A stretch of 64,000 nucleotides of DNA from Mangifera indica (Eukaryota > Streptophyta > Magnoliopsida > Sapindales > Anacardiaceae): positions 1,426,001 through 1,490,000 of the forward strand of contig NC_058156.1 of the NCBI RefSeq assembly GCF_011075055.1. The letters are read 5' to 3'. The notes under the pieces were generated by a model. That model had not been told where the DNA came from and ran no database searches. It saw nothing but the letters and a program-made list of their open reading frames with translations. Positions 24,291-37,585 of the stretch are shown here, piece after piece. A program made the position numbers and the translations under genes. Position 1 is the stretch's first letter. Every line of letters starts with the position of its first letter.

Positions 24291-25566
24291 TTGGAATTGG
24301 TGGAGCATTAAAAGTTCTAGGGAAAAATCCTGGATTCGAGTCTTTATTACGTTTGTAAACCCTTTAATTAATTATTTACCAAAAAACCCTCAGTTAATAT
24401 AAAACTTGTATTTTAATAATTAATATCCTATAAAACTTAGAATGAGAAATATGATGTATATATATTTTTTATATATAATTTACATATATAAATAATGTGA
24501 TTGAATGTTATTTTATCTTTAATTTAAAATTATTTAATTATATAATAATACATCATCTATATATTTAAATTATATATTAAAGATATCTTATTGAATTATT
24601 AATAAAAAGTGTGATATTATTTTCTGAGCTCAGTGTTCAAATAACAAGAGCCTTACAATGCAATTGCATGCAAAAGGGATAGCCTAGCAACTTTGAACCT
24701 ATTCAATGCTCTAGTTTCTTGGGCATCTTCAAAGATAGTTATTAAACTTGATTAATTAATATATTCAAAGGGCATGTGATGACTTTGAATTACAGGCCGG
24801 CGGGGCGGATGTCACATTCCAATTATAGTAGTCAAATTATGTATTAAAATTTTAATTTTTTATCTTATATATCATATGTTTTAATATAAGATACGTTTTT
24901 AAAAAATAATTAAAAATTTTAAATATTACATTATCATCTTTAAAAATATTTTATTCTCTATTATTTTAAAATTTTTTAGCCATATTTCTACTATATTAAC
25001 TTTTTTTTTAAAATATATCGAATCGTATCAATATGATAATGTATCAATCAATATTTGAGAGTTGGAATTATATATTATGGTGGCTAATTTTTTGGATGTT
25101 GAAGTAACTTATTTCTACTGACATTAGGATGACAATTCAAGCTTACTTAAATTCGAAACATCTAGGATGAACCAACTCAAAAGATAAATAGTGATATCGA
25201 AGAGAAAAAGATATGTTAGAGGAAAAAAAAAAAAGAAATGTCAAAAAGAAATCAAACAAAAAGATGAATTATCGAAATATGAAAAATGATCACCGAAAAA
25301 AAATGAATTATTGGCAAAAAGGAATGACTGTTCAAGTCTCACACGTGCATATCTTAAGCAATATGAACAAAGTGCAGAGACAAGAAATAAATCAATGAAT
25401 GATTACTATAAAAATCAACTATTAGATTGATCATAATGTCGTTCTTGTTATTTGTCTATCTATCCAATTCTATATCCAACCCACACATGCACAGATAAGC
25501 ACTGTGCAAAATTGTAATGGAGTTGCCTTCAAAATGCCCATCAACAAAAACGCAATGCTTAGGTTC

Positions 25567-28500
25567 TTAAAGACGAATGGGCAAGCCATAATTGAGGTAG
25601 GTTCTGATCCGCCCATCCCAGCTTGCTGTAACAACTACAAGACCCCACAAGTGAGGAGAACTTAAGAGGCTATGGCAGGCATTCTTCAAAAGTTTCAATT
25701 TTGATTTACAGAGAGGTGAAGCTGCCCTAGGGCTTGCATTCGGAAGTTTCTCCTCCGGCCAAGTAGCAATGCCACCCTTATTTAGATACTCCAACAGAAA
25801 CCCACGTGCCAACGAGAAGCAATCTGATGGAGACTGGGGTGTTTTTTGGTCAGATTCCCTGTCGAGATTGTCATGCTTCTTATCATTTTCGAAGTTATTC
25901 GGCTGAATATTCCCTCCAAATGATGGGGACGGACCTGTTCCTGGTGCAGCTTCAATGCCAAACCAGGGTACGGCAATTGATGCATTACGGGACATGAAAC
26001 TCTCACAAGACCAAAGACTCTTTGCTTTGGACGAAGTTCTGTCCTGGTTCGGATAGTTCCAGATGTAGACATTGGAATCTTCACTGGCTGAAACTACATG
26101 CTTCCCATCCGAAGTAAACGTTGCAAACATCTGGCTTCCAGCAATCCGATAACCTGATGCTGGAAGAGGAAAAAACCTTAAACAATCAACAAATGATAAC
26201 CATAAATTTGCAAAACTAAAAAGATAATATATCCAGCAAGCTGCAACTATGATTCAACAACTCAGACCTCTTATAACAGATCCGAAGAAACAAATAAATG
26301 AAGAATGTAGAAACCCACCCTTGAATTTGCTGATGACATCTGGCCCACAAAGTACTCGGACTAGTGAATCAGCAGAGGTGACAATTACTTTGCTTGGATC
26401 ACTAGGTGAAAACTGGAGAACAAAATAATTGTAAATAAGTCTTTTCCCAGCTAAATTAGATGACCAAAGCTGAAAACAAATTAGGTAACATGCAAATGAA
26501 AAGGGGAAAATAAACTCAACCACCTGAAAGCCAGTTATCCGCTTGCCTGGCAACTTCTTTTTGCCCGGCAGGCATATTTGAGTATCTTCAAGCAGTTTGT
26601 TATCTGTTTTGCAGGAAACACTATAAGTCATATTAAGGCAGATACTCTTTATGGCATAAAATCATCATTGTTCCACACATGAGGTTACTACAAATAACTC
26701 CAAATGTTTTCTAAATATAAACTATAACATAAAGTATCAAATGCCATTATATTTATAATTTTTTGAGATAAAATTTTCACAACACAACTCACATCAGAAC
26801 ATTCATCTATTCTCAAATAGGATGGATGAGTAACCAGATACTCTCAAGCATAATCAATTTCATAAAAAAGAGTCACTTTTTTTGCAAAATTGGATACTAT
26901 GCCGTAAATCATCACAACAGTCTGGTTATTCTTCACAATTTCTCTTTAAATCTTGAGTTCCAATGCCACCTCAATTTTTAAGGGATCATCAGAGGCACTA
27001 AACTTATTCTACACTGCAATCTGAAAATGCAGAAAATCATAGAAATAACTAAAAAAGACACCACAAGCATGGTCATTCTTGACATAAAATCAATTGCAAC
27101 AAACAATGTAATTACAACACATTCTTACCCAACTGCATGCTGTATGTTCATCATCATATTTAAAGAAATAAATATGAGGATGTTTATTATAATATTGAGA
27201 AGAAAAAAACAAATAAAAGATAGTATATCTAAAGCTACCACAATTTCCCATTTCATCTAACAAAGTTATCATCAATTCACATGGTTTCAAATAACTTGAG
27301 GAACCAAAACAATATAGATTTTTAACTTGTAAAAATGCTAGACTTCTAGTACTTCTGCTGAATTGGATTTGCAGTATAGGTAAAGATAAAGTTGATATTA
27401 AGCCAAATACAGGCATACCTATAATATCATAGAAAATACAGTTACCATTCATGGTGCCCACAATTCCTCCCTGCCATAACAAAGCAAAGAGATTCTTTAA
27501 CAAATTCTTTTGTTTTAATTTTCATTCATTGCCAAAAGCTAGAAGCAGGAATCTCATCAAACCTTTCCATGAGGTTGGTAACACACAGCAGAGACAATTT
27601 CTCTTATGTCCGTGTAATCAACAACCTGACAGTGAAGCACTTCCCAAATGCGAACTTTTCCATCAATTGAACCACTAATGAAATAATTATCATCCAGAGG
27701 GTTGAAAGCAACACTAGTCACTGCACCAACAATGACAATGTTAACAAATCAACCTGAAACAATGAAAGATAAAATTATGAAAAGAAATGATATTTTAACC
27801 ATACAGATTAATTAAAACATCTTTCATATACATTAAAATGTGATCAAACAACAAGCAAGAGGCTCACCATAATTGTTATGAGAAAATACTCTGAGACATC
27901 TGTCACATCCCACTTGCCATAAACGAACGGTCTTATCAACAGAGGATGACAGCAAAAACTGCAGTGAGTAAAAATGATAAAGAAACATTAGTTTACTAAT
28001 GCAAATTCCTGAACACAAATAGAAAATCTATCTTGAATGATAGTCTCAAGTAAAACTGATTGCGTCCACATGTCACTGACCCCATTCCTTGACCATGACA
28101 GATCCAAAACCTCACTGCTGTGTCCCTGGAACTCATGTAATGGCTTTTCCAATATCCTGAAGACCTTGGGTGGTAAAACAACACAAGTTGAGTCAGATGA
28201 ACTTCTCAAATTCTTTGTCTTATCTACTTTCTCTTTATCAACATCAAGAGGAGTTATCTGTGAAAGGTGATTGATTGTGAAGTATAGACATGAAGGATCA
28301 AGGTCTTGAATGTCAAATCTGTCTAATCTATCATCCTCAATGACCTTCCACACTCGCACTGTACCATCCTCACCAGCACTAGCCAAGTATTGCCCATCAA
28401 GACTGAACTTCATCGTCAAAATTGACCCCTCATGTGCCACAAATTCTTGACCAGTATAGAGGGAGGACAGTTCCTTTGATCGTTTTTTAAGTGGATGTGC

Positions 28501-29277
28501 CTGAACTCTACACATTCTCGTCCCAGATGTAAGTTCATGATCACTAGGCGATGAAGAAGCAGTCTCATGTCTGTCAACTACACAAGCCACAGCACCAATT
28601 TTTTTTAACCAACCCACCTTTGCTTTCCTTTTTCCACTAACCAAATCCTTTCCCTTGTCTCTTCCTCTACTCAACATTCGCTGAACCCAAGGGGATGATG
28701 ACCCAGAACCAGAAGATCTCTGAAACTCCTCAAAACTAAAAGATCGACTTGAACCCATTTCTTTTAGTCTGCTAAGTATCTCATCTTGATTTATGTCACT
28801 CACCAGGAACTTCAATCTGTTATCTGATGTCTTAGTTCCACTTGCAAATTCATTCTCCAAAGTATAGGCAGCACCATTATCCAATGAACATAACTCAGAA
28901 GAAATGGAAGACTGATTGAAGAAAATCTCGTCTTCGAAACCAGAGGTCCTCAGCACAGCCCCACTATTTTCTGTTATTCGATTGTTATCTGGATGAATGT
29001 CATAACATGATTCATCCCCTGAATCTTCTGAATTTATCAGATGTCGATCAAAACTCAAACCCGTCAATTCTAAAAACTTACTGCGACGCTCATTAACACT
29101 TTCTGGATATTTAGTCCAAAATTCATATTGTGAATAACCTGCTATACTGCTGACCAGTTCAAAGTCCGAAGAACTACAGCCCTCACAACAATCTGAAACA
29201 CGATCAGACACAGAAGATATCTCTTCATGGGTATCAAAGAATAGATCCTCTTCCTCTTCAATATAGCCACCCCTCAT
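25567..29277 (-). CDS. WD40-repeat protein, plant WDR44-like family (7 coding exons)
   Basis: My splice model, all GT-AG and in phase, is 29277-28081, 27958-27868, 27720-27563, 27470-27419, 26603-26524, 26412-26319 and 26159-25567, giving 754 aa. Start: ATG at 29,277-29,275 ([15 protein letters not shown]). An upstream in-frame extension begins only at TTG. N-terminal half: acidic start, a family motif [18 protein letters not shown] (51-68), and a basic stretch with [14 protein letters not shown] (215-228). WD repeats run from about residue 277: [37 protein letters not shown], a [15 protein letters not shown] blade, [23 protein letters not shown], and a C-terminal [22 protein letters not shown]40 propellers are protein-binding scaffolds. 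The plant members of this group have no settled biochemical role that I can state. It is the only intact gene next to the array, and its 3' end was copied into it. Confidence 0.9.
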
Positions 29278-29294
29278 TTTTCTGTTGTCAAGTC

Positions 29295-29303
29295 TCAACC
29301 CAT
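29295..29303 (-). promoter_or_regulatory. Two-codon upstream ORF before the WD40 start
   Basis: ATG GGT TGA lies 17 nt upstream of the WD40 start codon and out of frame. If the predicted acceptor at 29,310 is used, it sits 6 nt into the second exon of the transcript. Such minimal uORFs can lower translation. Its effect here is unknown. Confidence 0.4.
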
Positions 29304-29309
29304 TCAATT

Positions 29310-29592
29310 CTGAATCAAGGAAAAAATAGAACCTTCCAGTAAACTCTTGGTCAAGTTATAAACTTTCACTGCAATAATAAATTATGATCCTTTTTAGCCA
29401 AGAAAAACAACCCAAATTATACAATCAACAACAAATCCATAAAACCAAACACAGATCTTACAACAAAGTATAAAATCCCACAAAGGAGACCAAACAATTA
29501 AAAGAAACAACTTCTATAACCATCCAAAAAATATGAAATTGATATAAAATCACAAGCACGAAGTAAATAATTTGAACAAGAGATTTGTTTAC
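29310..29592 (-). other. Probable 5' UTR intron of the WD40 gene
   Basis: On the minus strand, a donor GTAAAC follows 'TAGAATTG' at 29,593, and an acceptor TTGATTCAG ends at 29,310, just upstream of the coding start. The sequence between is A/T-rich, as plant introns are. The leader would continue upstream to about 29,890. An AATAAAA-like element near 29,940 could be the TATA region, but that is weak. Confidence 0.45.
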
Positions 29593-30007
29593 CAATTCTA
29601 GTCAAACCCCACAAAACCTCGTAATTTCATTTCCAGTTTTGCAGTGAAGTTCAAGTTCCCCTTGGAAGAGGCAAAGAATAACTTAAAACTAAAATTAGAA
29701 AACGAATAAAAATGCAATGTCTAAATGAAGAAAATGCAAGGGTAGAAAGGTCGAAAAAAAGAAAAACCTCGATTTCAGGGTTAGTAGGAAGAAAGCTGAA
29801 AAAAGAGAGAAAGGGTAATTGACTTGAAAATTTGAAGCATGTTTCTTTCTCTCCTTGTAATTTAACTTCGTCTACCGTAGGAAGCAAAGTGTCTTCTTTT
29901 GTCGATTTGGTATTTGGTCTCGTCTGGGCAGCACTGTTTTATTTTAATGCCATATGATCCGTTTGACCGACGCCATTCTCCACCGCACCTTCTTTTCTTT
30001 CCTTTTT

Positions 30008-31576
30008 GGCCATAGGATTATTTCCCACCCAAGGTTTGTTTAATGACAAAAATACATACCTACCATTTTAAAAACTTAAACACCTATTAAGGTTTAATCT
30101 ATCTGTGTTTACCAAAGAATTTGTTATTAAAATTAAAAATAAAATCATTATTTTATTAATAATATTAAAATAAATAAAATTATATTTCATTTTTTTTCTT
30201 TTGACTTGGAAAAGGCCAAAAAACTTATTCCCACCTAAAATATGTTGCATTTTCAAATTTTCACCTCATTTACCTACTCATAGGCATTAAAGTTAATGAA
30301 ACTCTAATCCCTTAAAATTTTATCTTCTTTTTCTCCTTAAATCCTAAAAACTAACAATTTCTCTCTTAGACCAAGTTTTAAAAAATAATATTATCTCTCT
30401 AGAGTTTAGTTTTCAAACTCTGGTGTCATCATCGACGGTCTCTCACTTTTGATGCTTCATCTCCCTCTTGCGATCTCTCTCCTCTCACTTAGACCTCTAG
30501 TTAATATCAATTGAAGCCGGCAAGATGAAGACAAAGATCTTGTCTTCGTTTGGGAAGATGATCATCTTCTCAAAAAAAGACAAACATCTTTCTCATCTTA
30601 TTCTAGGAAGATGTTTGTCTTCTTAGCTTCAATTGACACTAGTGGGAGATTCAAGTGAGACAAGAAAGATCGCTGAAGGGCGAGGAAGCGTCGGAAGAGT
30701 GAGGAAGCGTCGGAAGAGTGAGGTTGCTGGCAATGACGCTAGGGTTTGAAAATTAAACCCTAGTAGGGGAAATGTCATTTTTTTTAAACTTGGCTTGGAG
30801 GGGAAATGGTTAGTTTTTACAGTTTAGAAAGGGAAAGGAGATCAAATTTAAATTTATTTTTAATATTATAGGTGAAATAACGATTTTGCCTTTAAAACTA
30901 ACATACTTAACCGTTCATTAGTGGGTAAATGAAATTTTCAAAATTAAGAGGTGAAAACTTAGGAAAACAACATACTTTGGGTTGGAATAAGTCCTTTGGC
31001 CTTTGGAAAACAAATAATTTTCTCCCAATATTAAGTTTTAAAAAATTCACTTTTCCCCTTAGGGTTTGATATTCTAAAATCTGGTCACTTTCGTGTATTT
31101 CTCTTCTGATGGTGCTCTCTCTTGGCAATATTTCTTTCTCGAATGACAAAACCTTTATCTGGACAACATTTCATCATCCAAATTAAGTGTCGTTTAGATC
31201 CGGACGATGAATATCATTCTTCGTCATCCCTAGGTTTAGATTGTAAGCCAATGATTGTTGTTGGTCGTGTTTAGGTTGGAAACCAACAATCAATTGTGGT
31301 TAGAAAGGTGAAAAAAAAAAACCTAGGGATTTTAGGGATGGGGGGAGCACTTTCAAAGTTGAGCCCTAGGGTGAAATGTTAATTTTTAAAACTTAGGGGA
31401 GAAAAAAGATAAAATTATATATTTTTTAATATTATTGTTAAAATATCGGTTTTACTCTTATATTTAACGACAATTTAAACAAATTTTAGAAATTGATGAA
31501 TATTTGAATTTTTTAAACTTCACCAATATATTTTTGTATTTGCACCAAACCTTGGATGACAAATAGTCCTTTGGCC
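30008..31576. mobile_element. MULE-like non-autonomous element, outer of a nested pair
   Basis: The ends are inverted repeats beginning GGCC: the left reads GGCCATAGGATTATTTCCCA and the right complements GGCCAAAGGACTATTTGTCA, with similarity continuing about 100 bp inward. Flanking 9-mers are TTCCTTTTT and TTAATTTTT (7 of 9). It is interrupted by a second member of the same family at 30,214-31,001. No transposase frame was seen. Long inverted repeats and 9-10 bp duplications point to the Mutator superfamily. Confidence 0.65.
30214..31001. mobile_element. MULE-like non-autonomous element, inner, 788 bp
   Basis: Starts GGCCAAAAAACTTATTCCCA and ends with the complement of GGCCAAAGGACTTATTCCAA. 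The inverted repeats extend about 57 bp. Flanking 9-mers CTTGGAAAA and TTTGGAAAA match at 8 of 9. The interior includes an imperfect foldback at 30,540-30,625 (GAAGATGATCATCTTC core) and a duplicated 'GAGGAAGCGTCGGAAGAGT' near 30,680-30,720. There is no long ORF. Confidence 0.8.
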
Positions 31577-31889
31577 TTAATTTTTTTTTTTTTTTAAACA
31601 CCAACTAAAAATTAATAGTCAAAAACTTAAAATCACTTTAGAGACTCAATATGTTGTGAGAAATTTACAAGAATAAAAAATAATTTATTTTATTAATAGT
31701 AATAAAAAATATAATTGTATTCTTATAAAAAATTAATTAAAATAATTTGATTTTGTTTTTGGTTAAGCGATATTAGTTGATATTCTATAAATTAGGTAAA
31801 TATAGTAAAAAATATATGTTTTGTCGAAAATGTCCAATTTCAAAATCTATAATAACTTATGATTAAAAAATGTTTAAGGGGTTAGAAAT

Positions 31890-34800
31890 CTTAAGATTAG
31901 AGATGATTGGGTTGGGATATGATCCAAATCGGCTCGACTCTAACTCAAATTTGTTTAATTCAAATTTGAGCGAAACTCAAATCAAAAGATTTGACTCTTT
32001 TTTTAAATCAAGTCAAACTCGAGTTAAGAGGTGTTCAACTTAAATTTCTTGTTTGAAGTAGAAGTTCGAATTCATGGCTCTATTTGACTCGAATCAACTT
32101 GAATTCATAATTTAAATTTGTGGCTCAGTTCACTTTAAATTAGAAAATTTGAATAAAATAATATTATTTTATTAATGAACCACAAACTCAATTCATGAAT
32201 CTGAACTATACATTCGAATCATTAATTCAAACCGAACTAAGCTATAAATTCGAACCATTGATTCGAGCTACAAAATCGTATCAAACTAAAACAAAACTGA
32301 ACTGAGTTATTTTTTATCCAAGTCAGACTTAATTTTGACTTGATGAACTCAAACTGAAGTCAAATCAGACCATTTTTTATCTGAACTGAACTTAAATTAA
32401 TAGATGTTCAAGCTTGGCTTAGGTTGTATACACCCCTAGAGATGATAGTAAAACATATATTAAATTATGATCTTGACTATATTAGTATAATTCATACAAT
32501 ATCAGCTAATATCATTTACTTGTAATAAAATTATGTTACTCTAATTAATTTCCCTATTATTTTACTTAAATACCCTTATGGGTATATTTGATTAATATAA
32601 TATTTTATTACAAAACATAAAATATTACCATAAAATATATTACTTAGAAGATTATTGAGTATTTAATAAAAATTAATAGATATAAATAATTATTATGTTT
32701 GATTAGATGTAATAAAAAATACTAAAATATTATTTTACTTAGATGTCTTTTGATTTAATTATTTTAAAATATTATTTATGTTACTTTTTATTTAAAAATA
32801 AAAGTATTTTTATCTTAAAAAATTAATAAATAAGAATAAAATTATAACAAAATTAATAGAGATAATAATTATATTATCTTTTGTATTATTTATTATATCA
32901 ATAATTATTACCAAAAAAGATAATAATAATAATAAAAGATATATTATTAAAATAATCTTTGAATATATATGATGTATCTGATATATATGATAAATTAAAA
33001 ATATAATTGTAACAAAATTAAAATTACATCAATAATTTTTTAATATATATGATGTATCTCATATTCATATTATTTTTTATATTACTTATCATATCATTGT
33101 AATATAATATAAATAATAAAATATTAATTATTGGGGTAGTCAAATATTCATTTTTGTTAATGAAAATTGTTTTCTCAAAACTTCAAATCTCCCCAATGTT
33201 GAAATATTCTCCATTAACTATAAGTGAATACAAACCGAGCCGAGTCTAAACTCCTCTTAGCTTGAGTTCATTGAGTCAACATTAAGGATGGTTCGAGTTC
33301 GATTTGATTGAATTGATTTGGTTCAAATTTAACTTGAATTTATAATTTAAATCTATGGTTCAAATTTACTTTAAAACTTATTAAAATCATTCACTTTTAA
33401 ATATATATTTTTAATAAAATTAATAAAATTATCATTTTTTATAACATAATATAAACATATAAAATATATATATATATATATATGTATTTTTAAAAAATAT
33501 CGTTTATGATTTATTTTGGTTTAATTATTTAAACTAATTGTTTTTTCAAATTTATCCATTTAAAATAAATTATTTTACGATCAAATTAAGTTTAAGTTTT
33601 TTTCAATAATATATTAAAATTAAAATTTTTATTTATTAAATTTAATAATTATAAAATTTTTAATCAATTTAATATGATTAAATTTATTTAAAAAGACAAT
33701 TTAACCCATATAGAGATTCCTGTGCTTTAAAAAAGAGAAAGGTAAATAGTTGCTGTTGTTAAATCGTCCAGATTCTTCAGAACGAAGCTTTACATGTACA
33801 AATTACCAAGACTAAATTATCAACCAAATTCATTTTCTTGTCTTTTTCAGCTTTTCAGAGACAAGAACTCAAATCTACAGCGACCTTTGCTTTGTCCCCC
33901 ACCAAAAGAAAACCTAAATAAATAAATTTACCTTCCAGGTGTTTGCTTCTTAGAATCACAATTATTCATTGTCCAGCACAGATCACACAACAGACGGTCC
34001 ATATTTGATGGGAATTTGAATGATATATGATAAGATAACTCTATGAAAGATCGATATTCTTGTCTGTACTTTCACATTTAGGAGGGTGGTTTGACCCAAT
34101 CGGCTAAAAGGTTATTTTGGTAATTTAAATATTTAAAATAAATTTATTTATACAAAATTTTATTATTATTAATAATATAAACAATAATATATAATTATTA
34201 TATTATTATATATTTTTAATGACGAAGGAGTAGTCATATCATAGAAATTAATGACAAACCTAAATGGGTCAAACAAGGCATTTAATATGTTTTAAATTTG
34301 AATGATTATTAATTTAAAATTTATTTATACCAAAAATTAAATATTTAATATATTAAAAATATTTAAATTTTTGTGCCGATTTTATTTAAATTTTATTATT
34401 TTTAATTAATTTTTTATATTTATTTTTATTCAATTTTCGAACTCAAACCAGTTATGTTCATGTAATAAAACATTTATGTTACAGTTGACGTTTGACTGGA
34501 ATATTATTAGAGGTGGAAGGCGTGGAACAGGTTGGGTTTACTGGAAGAGTAATCTCCACCGTTCGATTTATATGAATGAATAATCTTTTTTGACTTTGAA
34601 AACTAGTGGGTTGTTAAAATTTTCAAATGCAAACAAGATTGTGGACCTGTCATCTGATGCGCCGTACACATCAAAAGCACAATGGATTTCTTGATCGGAC
34701 AGCTTAGTCCTTGCAAATTGGACAGCCTAGGTCGTTGATTGCGGGGTCTGCTCTACGGGTGGATAGTATCCGAATCGGTCAGATGTGTACATCCATTAAA

Positions 34801-35260
34801 TTGAGTTCGATTTGAAAAAAAAAAAAAAGTAATTTAAGTTTATCAAATTAAATATAGGTTTTGTTTAAATTTGATTTACATTAAAAAATATTTTAACTTA
34901 GTTTAACTCAATTTTATAATTTAAATTAATAATTTAGATTTATTATTTAAATTTATGACTCAAATTTATATTTTACTGATAAAATGACGTTATTTTATTT
35001 AAATAATATTTCAAATTATTGATTCAAATCGGATTACAAATTCAAATCATTAATTCAAACAATGAATTTGAGTTGATTTAAGCTAAATCAAATTATGAAT
35101 TTAAATTACTGATTTGAAATATGAATTTAAGTAGAACTTAAATCGAAGACCTCCTAGTTTGAGTTCTGCTTTATTTAAAAAATGAGTCAAATTTTTTTAC
35201 TCAAATTTAACTTGAATTTGAATCAAATTAAGCTAACTTAGATCATATTAAGGTCTCATT
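31890..35260. repeat. Degenerate 'GAATTCGAACTC'-type repeat clusters
   Basis: Blocks at 31,890-32,440, 33,230-33,400 and 34,790-35,250 are made of short degenerate direct and inverted words such as TTCGAATT, AATTCAAA and GAGTCAAAC. Related blocks lie at 36,070-36,270 and 55,260-55,640. They look like decayed copies of one dispersed family rather than a satellite. Between them (32,570-33,130) an AT-rich stretch resembles the 5,726 MITE interior. No gene is visible in this interval. Confidence 0.45.
33461..33484. repeat. (TA)n microsatellite
   Basis: About eleven TA dinucleotides, followed by TATGTATTTTT. No other feature. Confidence 0.8.
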
Positions 35261-37585
35261 TGCTTTGGGAAGAACCGAGCTCTTGACCAACTTGAATTCA
35301 AATTAAAGACATAATATTTAATTCAAATTTAAATTTATTTAAATTAGTATATAGTATCATTATAAGCATATTAATAGTATAAAAAGTATTATCAAATATG
35401 TAAATAATATTGTCAATTAAATAAATAGAATCATCGTTTAGACAGACGAATCGATCTCGTAGAGCTACCGGATTAGATCTTTATCTTGAAATCGGATCAT
35501 TTGAGCTTAGCTGTAGGCTTGGAGCAGATCTACCCCTAATTGGTAGCATCTTTTATTGTGAAAAAGCTGAAACAATATGCAAATATCAGCCCATAGCCCA
35601 AGACACCAATGATAAGCTCACCAGGCCCATAATAACAACATTAGGCCCACATTCAAGCTAAATATGGGCCCTTTACATTCTTCTCCCTGTTTTCACTTGC
35701 CCTTGTATTCCAAAAACTTAGCAAAAGGGACCTTAAGTGTATAAATTATATTAAAATGATCTTCATTTCTATCGGAGAATCCCTACTCTATTAGAATAAG
35801 GATTAGTTAGGAACTCTAAATTTAGATTAAAATTATCATTACTACTTACAAGACCAAAAATGCTCGTGAATAAAATTTAAAAATTTTAATAAAACTATAT
35901 ATACGCACTTTTGAATACACAGTTAGATACAAAGTAATATGTTAACATGTAATTGAATGATTTTTGAATTGAAGATAAAATAACTCCTAATCGCATAATG
36001 ACACATAATTTGTATATTCAAAAAAGTGTGCTCCTAACATTGCTCTAAAAAATTATTTCTTTTCATTGACTAATGAGATGTTCGCTAGAATTCGATTCGA
36101 TTTAAGTTAAATCCAAAAAAGTTAAATCAAGATTAATGAGTTGAGGTTTAAACTCTTCTTAAAAAAATTAAATATTGAATTCAATTTAAGTTGTCTAAAA
36201 TGCTAATTTTCGTATTGTCTTGAATTAAACTTATTCGATTCGAATTCAAACAACTCAAATCTAATTCAACCCTAATGTTTGCATCACCCTCTATTTCTTA
36301 GTTTAGGAATAATATATAATCAATGAGAAACTATGCAAAACACACTTCACAAACTTAATATTCTTAATAGCTTTTCAACAACTACAAAGGCTTCATTTTT
36401 ATACAACAAAATCCGAAACAAGCAATTCCATCAAATATTTATCAATAAAACTATGTACATAATTTTACATACAAATAACAATATATCATTATTAGATTTG
36501 ATATTATTTTATCTTTAATTTTTATTTATTTAATTATATAATAATATATTATTATTTATATATAAAATTATATACAAAAATTAAACACATAATATTACCC
36601 ATATTTATTTTAAGTCTTAGGACTTCCAGCTAAAATCCACTTCCAAAAACAATTCTTCTGCTTAGTCTTAGGCGCCGTTTGAGGAATATTATATAAAGTG
36701 CTTCTCAATTCACCGTTTTGGGGTCCTCAAGGCGCCGGCCCTTGCCTACTTCTACATCAATAATGTAACTTTCAAAGCCAGGTTAGGCCCACTACTATTA
36801 TTGTCATTTGCATTTTTTTAGTTAGATTCTTGTGCAGGGGCGCTAAAAACATTTTCGTTCATTTACTAATATAGTTATTAATATCTTACGATATTAATAA
36901 CTATATTATATAATATGATATATATTTTATAATATGATAGATATTATTGTTATAAATTGATATACTTTTTTTAAGAAAATGATAATTTAGTAAGATGTAC
37001 GTAAAAAATTTTAAATTTGTAAGAGTATTTATAATACTTTCAAATTGATAATGTATCAATTAAAAATTTTTATTATTTTATTAATATTTATTCTTTATTT
37101 TTAAAAAGTCATATTATATTATACGATATTTAATATACGATACAAAAAATTAAATTTTCGATACACAATATAATACATAATTCGACTACCATGCTTACCC
37201 AAAAAATATTTGGTCCTTGAGGTTTAGCCTATATCAATTAGGTCCAATAAATCAAGACGAATCATTTATTGTTCGACTCGAGTTTGGCTCACTTACATTT
37301 ATGTAAAACTCTAGTTTGAGATGAGAATGATTAATTCGAGTAAGACTTGAGAAATCATAATTAAACTATATAATTTGTATATTTATCAATTATTCTCATA
37401 TGTAAAGTTAAGAGTAAAATTTTAAGGGTATGAACATAAAATTTTAAACTTTTAAGAGCTTACTAATATAATACTTGAGTCGAACAATAAACTCACAACC
37501 TTACCAAGTCGAATAACAACAAACTCAAGCTTAGCTCAAAAATAATATACCTAAACTCCAAGTTGTTTTGCTTAACTCGTTTGTA
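35260..37585. other. Intergenic DNA with short MITE copies
   Basis: It holds a TA-rich MITE copy at about 35,885-36,050 ('ATAAAACTATATATACGC' at one end and a complementary partner at the other), another at about 36,440-36,600, and a TATCGTATGATAC-family copy at 36,870-37,200. Some bases near 36,670-36,850 are GC-richer (GGCGCCGTTTGAGG, CTCAAGGCGCCGGCC) but show no open frame. Confidence 0.4.

Larger units (their letters stand above)
2590..25430. repeat. Complex segmental duplication array (about five units)
   Basis: The same landmarks recur in the same order. WD40 3' end: 12,626-12,928 and the gene itself at 25,430. 86-codon ORF block: 2,848 and 13,184. MYB relic: 3,656 and 13,955. Tailed relic: 4,090, 9,625, 14,345 and 15,625. 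'GGGAGCAACCA' block: 4,897, 10,425, 16,425 and 19,705. TRIM: 6,643, 17,600 and 22,459. 'GGCTCCAGTT' block: 7,480, 18,060 and 23,070. SINE-like block: 8,395, 11,490, 19,030 and 24,290. 'GAGCTCAGTG' block: 8,735, 11,820, 14,725, 19,355 and 24,625. A-rich block before the gene end: 9,300, 12,370, 15,290 and 25,190. The order never inverts, so this is head-to-tail duplication with internal deletions. Sister copies differ by several percent. Confidence 0.9.
19606..25430 (+). repeat. Array unit 5 (adjacent to the source gene)
   Basis: It starts in the middle of the ancestral block ('TTAATTTAATATATCTTATA') and runs into the real WD40 3' UTR at about 25,400. It hosts the solo LTR at 20,672 and the MITE at 24,101, both absent from sister copies, and holds the best-preserved TRIM. 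Confidence 0.75.

Noticed and set aside
2590..25430. CRISPR-like or satellite array
   Set aside because: Repeat units are kilobases long, diverged and contain transposons; there are no short spaced repeats. It is a plant segmental duplication.
29278..29307. N-terminal extension MNGLRLDNRK of the WD40 protein
   Set aside because: The extension begins at TTG, not ATG; the first in-frame ATG is at 29,277-29,275, where the sequence [10 protein letters not shown] begins.
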